DNA of 11,716 bases from Bacteroidaceae bacterium (GTDB lineage Bacteria > Bacteroidota > Bacteroidia > Bacteroidales > Bacteroidaceae): NCBI GenBank assembly GCA_023227685.1, contig JALNVG010000065.1:1-11716 (forward strand), read 5' to 3'. Positions 6,402 through 11,716 of the stretch are shown here, piece after piece (within the stretch, counting starts at the first letter, position 1; each line of letters begins with the position of its first letter). The notes below the pieces were generated by a model that saw only the letters and a program-made list of their open reading frames with translations, was not told the origin of the DNA and did not search any database. A program made the position numbers and the translations under genes.

Positions 6402-6504
6402 GTAATAAAAAGAGTATGGTAATCAGAAAGTGACTGATTTAGAATGTATTTGCATTCTTTTAATAATATTTAATAATAATTGCGGACAATAGAATTTGTT
6501 TTCT

Positions 6505-6540
6505 TTTGTTTGGATATTTAATTTTATATGCTTACCTTCG
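6505..6540 (+). promoter_or_regulatory. Promoter (-33/-7) of the iron-dependent alcohol dehydrogenase
   Basis: TTTG at 6509-6512 (another overlaps at 6505-6508) is followed after 20 bases by TACCTTCG at 6533-6540, which fits TAnnTTTG with one change (TTCG for TTTG). The spacing is that of sigma-ABfr promoters. Transcription would begin near 6547, leaving a leader of about 77 bases that contains no clear riboswitch. Confidence 0.55.
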
Positions 6541-6623
6541 TATCGGTACTCAAACGTGTCGGATCATTGCAATTCGGCAGTTGCGAAGCCATCGAATGAT
6601 GTAAAAAACTAAAATATAAAAGA

Positions 6624-7799
6624 ATGAAAAATTATTATATGTACGTTCCCACCAAGATATTCTTTGGCGCAGGAGAACTGAATAATCTGCATAATCATAA
6701 ATTGCCCGGCAAGAAGGCTTTGCTCATTATCTCTAACGGAAAATCAACAAAAGCTAACGGCTACTTGAAACGTACGCAGGAGCAATTGCAAATGGCGGGT
6801 GTGTATACTGTCTTGTTTGATAAAGTAGAACCCAATCCGCTGAAATCAACAATAATGGCAGGTGGAGCTCTGGCTCGGGAATCAGGTTGCGATTTTGTTG
6901 TCGCTTTGGGTGGCGGCAGTTGCATGGATGCTTCCAAAGCTATTGCAGTCATGGCTACGAACGACGGAGATTTATGGGATTATGTTTCTGCAGGAACAGG
7001 CAAAGGTCTGCCGATGAAAAACGTACCGCTTCCCATCGTTGCCATTACTACAACGGCCGGAACGGGATCGGAGGTCGACCAGTGGGGCGTAATAACCAAT
7101 GAGGAGACTCACGAGAAGATCGGTTTCGGTGGTTCCGATGAGATGTTCCCCCGAATCGCTATTGTTGATCCGGAGCTGATGAAGAGCGTTCCGCCTAAGT
7201 TAACCGCTTATCAGGGATTTGATGCTTTGTTCCATAGCGTGGAATGTTATGTATCGAATCAGGCCAATCTGATGGGGGATATGTATGCGCTCACTTCGAT
7301 TGAGAATATTGGTAAGTATCTTGTTCGTGCCGTAAAAGACGGTAACGATATGGAGGCCAGAGAGCATGTGGCTTTTTCTAACAATCTCTCGGGAGCCGTA
7401 ATGACGATAAGCTCCTGTACGAGCGAACATTCTCTGGAACATGCGATGTCCGCCTATCATCAGAATCTCACTCATGGAGCCGGTTTGATCATGCTCAGCA
7501 AAGCTTATTTTTCTTACTTCATCAACAAGCATGTGTGCGACGACCGTTTCATTCGCTTGGCACAAGCTTTAGGAAAGAAGGATGCTTCAAAGCCGATGGA
7601 TTTCATCACCGAACTTGTTAAGCTTCAGGAAGCTTGCGGCGTGGCCGATTTGAAGATGTCCGATTTTGAAATCACTCCCGATGAGTTTGAACAGTTTACG
7701 GCTAACGCAAAAGAGACCATGGGCCGATTATTTGCATGCGACCGGGCTCAACTCAGTGATGAGGATTGTGTGGCTATCTATCAAGAATCTTATAAGTAG
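6624..7799 (+). CDS. Iron-containing alcohol dehydrogenase (Fe-ADH family)
   Basis: 391-residue NAD(P)-dependent group III dehydrogenase, interconverting an alcohol and an aldehyde or ketone in the cytosol. The Rossmann-like domain has the dinucleotide signature ALGGGSCMDASKAIA (94-108) and the TTTAGTGSE stretch (142-150). The metal site is complete: Asp200 and His204 (GFDALFHSVE), His269 and His284 (SEHSLEHA...LTHGAGL), with His273 matching the extra active-site His of FucO-type enzymes. Length fits the family (about 380-400). The substrate cannot be told from sequence; butanol/ethanol-type dehydrogenases and lactaldehyde reductase are the nearest general types. The ATG follows an A-rich leader without a Shine-Dalgarno, as usual for the phylum. 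YceI follows 84 bases later with its own promoter, so the two are probably separate units. Confidence 0.93.
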   Translation: MKNYYMYVPTKIFFGAGELNNLHNHKLPGKKALLIISNGKSTKANGYLKRTQEQLQMAGVYTVLFDKVEPNPLKSTIMAGGALARESGCDFVVALGGGSCMDASKAIAVMATNDGDLWDYVSAGTGKGLPMKNVPLPIVAITTTAGTGSEVDQWGVITNEETHEKIGFGGSDEMFPRIAIVDPELMKSVPPKLTAYQGFDALFHSVECYVSNQANLMGDMYALTSIENIGKYLVRAVKDGNDMEAREHVAFSNNLSGAVMTISSCTSEHSLEHAMSAYHQNLTHGAGLIMLSKAYFSYFINKHVCDDRFIRLAQALGKKDASKPMDFITELVKLQEACGVADLKMSDFEITPDEFEQFTANAKETMGRLFACDRAQLSDEDCVAIYQESYK

Positions 7800-7827
7800 A
7801 TTGTTTATCATTTTTATATATTTACGA

Positions 7828-7858
7828 TTTGAATGTTTTTTAGAGTATAGTATTTTCG
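7828..7858 (+). promoter_or_regulatory. Promoter (-33/-7) of the YceI-family gene
   Basis: TTTG at 7828-7831, 19 bases, then TATTTTCG at 7851-7858. As at the alcohol dehydrogenase promoter, the -7 box ends in TTCG. Transcription would begin near 7865, leaving a short leader of about 19 bases. Confidence 0.55.
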
Positions 7859-7883
7859 AACAGAAATTTAACAAATAGAAAAG

Positions 7884-8462
7884 ATGAAAAAGTATTTTTT
7901 ATTAATGACTATATTGACGGTGTCATTACTTAGCAATGCACAATCAAAAATATGGACAAATGATCCTGCCCATTCTCGTTTGGGATTTACAATAAAACAT
8001 CTCACCATATCCGAGGTTGAGGGACGTTTTGCCAATTTTAGTGTTAAAGTGATCACTACCAAGGCTGATTATATGGATGCCAAAGTAGTGTTGATAGCCA
8101 AAGTGCCAAGTATTAACACCAATTCGGACTCTCGTGATACGCATTTGCGCTCGGCTGATTTTTTTGATGCACAGAAATATCCTGTAATGACGTTTAAAAG
8201 CACATCGGTAAAGAAAATCAATGCGAAGAAAGGTTTGCTGTCAGGAAATCTGACCATGCATGGAATAACCAAACCTGTTACTTTGACGGTTGAATATTTC
8301 GGATCGGTTGTCAATCCGATGAATAAAAAAGAAACTGTCGGTTTTAAAGTTACCGGAGTAGTTAAGAGATCGGACTTTGCACTCGGACCAAAATTTGCTG
8401 AGGCTCTTCTTGGTAATGAGGTTAATATTGTTGCAAATGTAGAGTTCAGTCCCAATAAATAA
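7884..8462 (+). CDS. Secreted YceI-family protein (lipocalin-like, lipid/isoprenoid-binding)
   Basis: 192-residue periplasmic protein. Residues 1-19 form a signal peptide (MKKYFLLM..., hydrophobic core, cleavage after SNA before Gln20). The mature part is a YceI domain, an eight-stranded lipocalin-like barrel that in known members binds polyisoprenoids or other amphiphiles. Family marks are DPAHSRLGFTIKHL (27-40), the NTNSDSRDTHLRSADFFDA block (78-96) with YPVMTFKST (99-107), and LTMHGITKPV (123-132). The length is standard. It is followed by a strong hairpin terminator, so it is the last gene of its transcript. The natural ligand cannot be read from sequence; related proteins have been linked to quinone handling and to stress. 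Confidence 0.93.
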   Translation: MKKYFLLMTILTVSLLSNAQSKIWTNDPAHSRLGFTIKHLTISEVEGRFANFSVKVITTKADYMDAKVVLIAKVPSINTNSDSRDTHLRSADFFDAQKYPVMTFKSTSVKKINAKKGLLSGNLTMHGITKPVTLTVEYFGSVVNPMNKKETVGFKVTGVVKRSDFALGPKFAEALLGNEVNIVANVEFSPNK

Positions 8463-8505
8463 ATTACTTGACTGTACAATTATCAGGGATTCTTTTTTAT
8501 GTCTT

Positions 8506-8556
8506 AGAAAAGACTTTCGCTCTTTTTTTCAGGAGAGCGAAAATCTTTTCTTTTAT
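8506..8556. terminator. Bidirectional Rho-independent terminator between yceI and marC-like genes
   Basis: Arms 8506-8523 and 8534-8551 form an 18-bp stem with one mismatch (8514/8543) and a 10-base loop. On the plus strand the stem is followed by a T-rich run (CTTTTCTTTTAT); on the minus strand the A-rich left flank supplies some U residues. It sits 43 bases after the YceI stop and 13 bases after the MarC stop, which suits stopping transcription from both converging genes. Confidence 0.85.
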
Positions 8557-8564
8557 GATCGGGT

Positions 8565-9179
8565 TTATAGATTGAATGAAAGTTTAATGCCTTCCAGTAT
8601 CATTCCGGTGCCGATAATGGCAATGATAAGCCCCATTATTTTTCCTATTACGTCAATCATGTTCTGTCCTATTATTTTCATGATTCGCTCACTTAATACA
8701 AAGGCTATGTATGTGAGAAGGATAATAAATGCAAATGTGGCAATAACGATACCGATATGTATATATTCGGCCTTTGTAACAAAATTCATTGCTGTAACAA
8801 TTGTTCCCGGACCGGCAAGGATAGGTATGGCCAACGGTGAAATGGCAATGCCTTTATCATCGTCTGCGGTATCGGCGTTTTGTACTTTTGATTTTTTAGA
8901 CATCAGCATTTCGAAACCTACGTAAAAGACCAGAATTCCACCGGTTATTTTAAATGCGGGTATGGTGATGTCAAACAGTTCGAAAATGTATTTCCCCAGA
9001 AAAATAAACGATACTACAATAATAAAGGCAACAAGACATGCGGTTCTGGCTATCTTTGCCCGATGCTCCGGCTTTACATTGTCAACCAGTCCAAGAAAGA
9101 TAGGAGTATTGGCTATGGGGTTCATTATTGCGAAAAAGCCCGTAAATACGGTTAATGTATAAGATAATAAATCATTCAT
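8565..9179 (-). CDS. MarC-family (UPF0056) integral membrane protein
   Basis: 204-residue inner-membrane protein with about six hydrophobic segments (near 5-25, 43-63, 70-91, 112-132, 141-162, 178-198). Family signatures are MNPIANTPIFLGLV (19-32), ISPLAIPILAGPGTIVTAM (113-131) and GKIMGLIIAIIGTGMILEGI (179-198). The loop 94-109 between the third and fourth segments is charged (KKSKVQNADTADDDK). MarC proteins are probable transporters, but the E. coli namesake is no longer thought to confer multidrug resistance, and the substrate is unknown. The ATG at 9179 has AGGA six bases upstream. It is transcribed alone, convergent with the YceI gene. Confidence 0.93.
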   Translation of the reverse strand: MNDLLSYTLTVFTGFFAIMNPIANTPIFLGLVDNVKPEHRAKIARTACLVAFIIVVSFIFLGKYIFELFDITIPAFKITGGILVFYVGFEMLMSKKSKVQNADTADDDKGIAISPLAIPILAGPGTIVTAMNFVTKAEYIHIGIVIATFAFIILLTYIAFVLSERIMKIIGQNMIDVIGKIMGLIIAIIGTGMILEGIKLSFNL

Positions 9180-9228
9180 ATCATATCCTTTTTATTAGAT
9201 TATCGGGCCGAAGGGAAACTTTATAGAG

Positions 9229-9236
9229 CAAAGTTA
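9229..9236 (-). promoter_or_regulatory. Promoter -7 box of the marC-like gene
   Basis: Minus-strand TAACTTTG is an exact TAnnTTTG match, with a start predicted near 9222 and a leader of about 43 bases. No -33 TTTG at the expected spacing. Confidence 0.5.
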
Positions 9237-9264
9237 TTATTATTTTTCATATATGAAGAAGTAT

Positions 9265-9322
9265 TTATTTATTAATCGGTACTAATATCGATGCGTGTTC
9301 AATCACCTCTACCTAATAAACC
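9265..9322 (-). pseudogene. Decayed remnant of the 3' end of a second M64 peptidase gene
   Basis: Read on the minus strand, 9322-9296 encodes GLLGRGD-stop-T, matching LLGNRGDWT of the M64 peptidase whose gene end lies at 11315-11716; the Trp codon TGG has become TGA and one Asn codon is missing. Directly next to it, 9294-9265 encodes ASILVPINK followed by TAA, against SPILVPINK and TAA in the intact gene. About 35 residues (roughly 105 bp) between these two blocks are deleted, which also shifts the frame. Two Ile codons of the shared tail differ silently (ATA for ATC, ATT for ATA), so this is a diverged paralogue, not a recent copy. It lies just downstream of the YejM-like gene. Chance similarity is unlikely given two blocks in the same order and orientation, but the segment is short. 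Confidence 0.72.
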
Positions 9323-9360
9323 AGATAAAAGTCCCTATATTGATTTATTCGTGCAATGTT

Positions 9361-11214
9361 CTATTTGTAAAAACTATTTAGCTTTATTATGGCCTTATTC
9401 AATTCTACAGCATTGAGCTTATAGTTTTTTAATGGATTGAGGTGGGCGTCATAAATATCCAAGTATCCGGCACCTTTCTTCTCTATGATACGGTTCTGAT
9501 CAATGATAAAAGCAAAATCCAACTTGCTACCTACGATATGCCAGTTTCGTGGCGAAGGATTATGCAAAAGCAACCCCATTGAATAATCTGATATCGGATT
9601 GGTTACCCCCAATACGTCATGCAACAAAGTGGCCGACACGTCATAATGAGTTGTGCGATGAGTGATAATTTGGTGTTTGCAGTCCGGATAGTAATATAAA
9701 AACGGTGTGCTTATCTGTGCTGTCGTATAATTACTTCCGTGTCCCCAATAATTTTTATGATTCTCATTAAATTCTTGGGCATGGTCGCCGGTAATAATAA
9801 CGACAGTATTTTTCAATAGTCCCTTGGCTTCCAGACTCTGATAAATTTTTCCGGCCAAAGAGTCTACCTCTGCCGTGCAGTTACGATAAAGATTAAAGTA
9901 TGGCGTTGTATCCATATCGTTATTCAGCTTTGTATAATCAGCAAAAGTCCATGAGGGTTGGAAGTGGTAAAGTTTGTCCTTGGGTACCGCAATGGCATGT
10001 GCCATATCATAAAAGATAAAGGAGAAGAAAGGACGTTTACCGTCATATTTCTGCAAATCAGAGAGAAACCGGTTTGTTATATCACAATCGCGTTCGTAGG
10101 CATTATTTCCGTTACCCGCTACATTCAAATTGGGGACTTCGCGAAATATATTCTTTGTAAACGGAGGATTGAGCAGTGTGGCGCTGGGATAGGCTTGCAC
10201 ATAATACCCTTGCTTCAGTAATTCATGGATAAGTACGGGATGGATGGATGCCAGATCGAAATCTTTCCAATAATACGATGATATGCCGTAAAACAGACCG
10301 AAAAGGCCACCGCGGGTACCATTACTGCTACTTAAGTGATTTGTGTAATTTTCGCATTGTTGTGCAAAAGCATACGTGTTTGGCATGCATTCCGGTGTAA
10401 GTGTACGTTTATTCCATGAATCAATGGCAAGTATAATAATGTTAAGAGGCGGTTTGTTCTTATCGCTGAGCACCTGAATGGGATGCTTGGGATAATTCAC
10501 GTCTGTAGCTCCTCCATGATAAAAGTTTACTTGATTCAATTGCTTATTGGTAACTATGCCAAGCTTCACCATTAGATGATTGGCCGTCAACGGAAAATAG
10601 AAAGGCAAAAAAGTAGCGCTTTTTACCACCGATCTCTTTCCTATTGCAAATGAATAGGTATGAAATGCATTGGTAAATAGCGTAAGAGCAGCAAGCAATA
10701 TGATATACGGTACATATAATTTATGACGCCTCTTGCGAGCAGCACATTTGCCGGACAACCATAATAAGCCCAGATTAATAGCTGCAATGACTAATATCAT
10801 GCCACAAACTTTTAAATAAAGCACTATATTAAAATCGAAAATCTGAGCGGATCCAGTACCAAATACCATGTTGAGTACAATGCCATTAATATGAAAGTGA
10901 TAAAGGCTGAACACCTCGCCGTTGATCAGGCAGAAGGTCTCTAACAAAATCATGCCCACGCACATTGCTCTAAATGCCCAGCTCTTGTTTCTGACGGACA
11001 AAGCAACAGGCATAAACAGTATCAAATAGGGTATCAGAGTAAATAAGGCTGCATGAGCTAAACATGCTCCGATGAAGAATATCCATCCTCCGATATCCAT
11101 AAATGAGATTTGTGAACTGGAAATAAGATACATAAAAAACTGTATAGCAACAGCCACAGTAGAAAGCAGGTAATATACAAAACCCTTTTCCATCACATTA
11201 CGCGTAGTTTTCAT
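9361..11214 (-). CDS. YejM/PbgA-like inner-membrane protein with periplasmic sulfatase-fold domain
   Basis: 617 residues from the ATG at 11214-11212. The N-terminal third holds five membrane segments (about 12-33, 43-70, 80-98, 126-153, 166-184), like the DUF3413 part of E. coli YejM. From about residue 255 a periplasmic alkaline phosphatase/sulfatase-fold domain follows, with NIIILAIDSWNKR (258-270), the YejM-like HLSSSNGTRGGLFGLFYGIS (293-312), TGDHAQEFNE (475-484) and YWGHGSNYT (489-497). E. coli YejM controls LPS level through LapB and FtsH. Here Asp265, Thr300, Asp477, His478 and His492 are in place as a metal and nucleophile site, so enzymatic activity, for example as a phosphatase or transferase, is possible. 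A TTG at 11247 would add 11 residues but is part of the -7 box. Its 3' end is followed by an M64 gene remnant and its 5' side by the intact M64 gene end. Confidence 0.85.
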   Translation of the reverse strand: MKTTRNVMEKGFVYYLLSTVAVAIQFFMYLISSSQISFMDIGGWIFFIGACLAHAALFTLIPYLILFMPVALSVRNKSWAFRAMCVGMILLETFCLINGEVFSLYHFHINGIVLNMVFGTGSAQIFDFNIVLYLKVCGMILVIAAINLGLLWLSGKCAARKRRHKLYVPYIILLAALTLFTNAFHTYSFAIGKRSVVKSATFLPFYFPLTANHLMVKLGIVTNKQLNQVNFYHGGATDVNYPKHPIQVLSDKNKPPLNIIILAIDSWNKRTLTPECMPNTYAFAQQCENYTNHLSSSNGTRGGLFGLFYGISSYYWKDFDLASIHPVLIHELLKQGYYVQAYPSATLLNPPFTKNIFREVPNLNVAGNGNNAYERDCDITNRFLSDLQKYDGKRPFFSFIFYDMAHAIAVPKDKLYHFQPSWTFADYTKLNNDMDTTPYFNLYRNCTAEVDSLAGKIYQSLEAKGLLKNTVVIITGDHAQEFNENHKNYWGHGSNYTTAQISTPFLYYYPDCKHQIITHRTTHYDVSATLLHDVLGVTNPISDYSMGLLLHNPSPRNWHIVGSKLDFAFIIDQNRIIEKKGAGYLDIYDAHLNPLKNYKLNAVELNKAIIKLNSFYK

Positions 11215-11244
11215 ATGAATTTTTTTTAGTTTAATTTCGGGATG

Positions 11245-11252
11245 CAAAAATA
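11245..11252 (-). promoter_or_regulatory. Promoter -7 box of the YejM-like gene
   Basis: Minus-strand TATTTTTG matches TAnnTTTG exactly. Transcription would start near 11238, about 24 bases before the ATG at 11214. This argues against the in-frame TTG at 11247, which lies in the box itself. No -33 TTTG at the usual distance. Confidence 0.5.
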
Positions 11253-11314
11253 CATAAAAAATATATAAACAGCTACACGTTTCGTAACATATTTTTTTTT
11301 AAAATTCGAATATT

Positions 11315-11716
11315 TTATTTATTTATCGGTACTAAGATCGGTGAGTGCAAAGGTTTCCATAAAGAAGATGAGGATCGGACAGATCGCGTGGCGCATGATT
11401 TGCTTGTTGATGAAAATTGTTTGTCCCAAGTCAGGAAATTATTCAGATCGAATGTCCAATCACCTCTGTTGCCCAATAGATTCACATATTTATAGATGGC
11501 CATTCGCGAAGGGGCATTGAAACCATTCGTGTTTTCATTCATGATGCTTGTCTCTGTGGGGCGGTAGACACCGTGGGGATAGGTGAAGCCTCCTTCGTAC
11601 ACGCTCAACCCTTCGGAGGTGTAGTTGCCACTACTCAGCAAGCTACTCCATGATACATCGGTTGAATCATTAGAGAAATTCCCGTTGCTATAATATCCGT
11701 ATTTCTGGGCTGATTC
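11315..11716 (-). CDS. Family M64 (IgA) metallopeptidase, C-terminal 133 residues; 5' end beyond the window
   Basis: The minus-strand frame is open from the window edge to TAA at 11317-11315. The fragment has the C-terminal M64 signature: VYEGGFTYPHGVYRPTETSI (from about residue 44), then NGFNAPSRMAIYKYVNLLG, and ends in a WKPLHSPILVPINK tail of the kind that closes these proteins. M64 enzymes are secreted zinc peptidases of the IgA-peptidase type, common in gut Bacteroidota; the HExxH zinc site, signal peptide and start are outside the window. Apparent shorter starts, such as the TTG at 11641, are internal. The recognition rests on memory of the YRPTExSxM and FNAPSR motifs, so the family is likely and the substrate unknown. 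A degenerate copy of this gene end is found at 9265-9322. Confidence 0.75.
   Translation of the reverse strand, partial: ESAQKYGYYSNGNFSNDSTDVSWSSLLSSGNYTSEGLSVYEGGFTYPHGVYRPTETSIMNENTNGFNAPSRMAIYKYVNLLGNRGDWTFDLNNFLTWDKQFSSTSKSCATRSVRSSSSLWKPLHSPILVPINK

Noticed and set aside
5846..6433. 195-residue plus-strand frame opposite the DUF1847 gene
   Set aside because: It is the antisense shadow of a gene with clear family motifs; its translation has no recognisable domain and it runs into the divergent promoter region.
11315..11716. C-terminal end of a SusC-like TonB-dependent receptor
   Set aside because: First thought because of the LTWDK stretch and phylum, but the YRPTETSI and FNAPSR motifs and the KPLHSP tail fit M64 peptidases, and the final beta-strand pattern of SusC is absent.

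Overview
The window looks like chromosomal DNA of a Bacteroidales bacterium (phylum Bacteroidota), probably Bacteroides or a close relative. The main reasons are repeated upstream matches to the Bacteroidota sigma-ABfr -7 motif TAnnTTTG (two with a TTTG -33 box 19 to 20 bases upstream), mostly weak Shine-Dalgarno sequences, and the gene set: Lon overlapping Tgt, a DUF1847 protein, a PlsC/GlsA-like acyltransferase, a YejM-like membrane hydrolase and a family M64 (IgA) peptidase. The species cannot be fixed from this sequence alone.

Layout. 1-3080, minus strand: lon, with its last codon overlapping the start of tgt; tgt runs off the left edge. 3286-4324, plus strand: trmN6 (tRNA methyltransferase, divergent from lon) followed by a small Dabb-domain protein. 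4309-5211, minus strand: a lipid acyltransferase whose 3' end overlaps the Dabb gene tail to tail by 16 bp. 5212-5704: 493 bp of non-coding DNA with two very long inverted repeats. 5705-6346, minus strand: a cysteine-rich DUF1847 protein. 6624-8462, plus strand: an iron-dependent alcohol dehydrogenase and a secreted YceI-family protein, each behind a recognisable -33/-7 promoter. A bidirectional terminator at 8506-8556 separates these from a MarC-family membrane protein (8565-9179, minus). 9361-11214, minus strand: a YejM/PbgA-like inner-membrane protein. 11315-11716, minus strand: the C-terminal end of an M64 peptidase gene that runs off the right edge.

The genes are mostly housekeeping or envelope functions: protein quality control (Lon), tRNA modification (Tgt, TrmN6), membrane lipid and envelope maintenance (acyltransferase, YejM-like, MarC, YceI) and redox metabolism (Fe-ADH). 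No prophage, CRISPR array, restriction system, complete insertion sequence or tRNA/rRNA gene was seen.

The two most notable non-gene signals are: (a) a short decayed remnant of a second M64 peptidase gene at about 9265-9322, on the far side of the YejM-like gene from the intact M64 gene end, with the same C-terminal residues ILVPINK and an internal deletion of about 105 bp; and (b) the pair of long hairpins (stems of about 19 to 30 bp) in the 5212-5704 gap. I did not find convincing evidence of a new multi-gene system.
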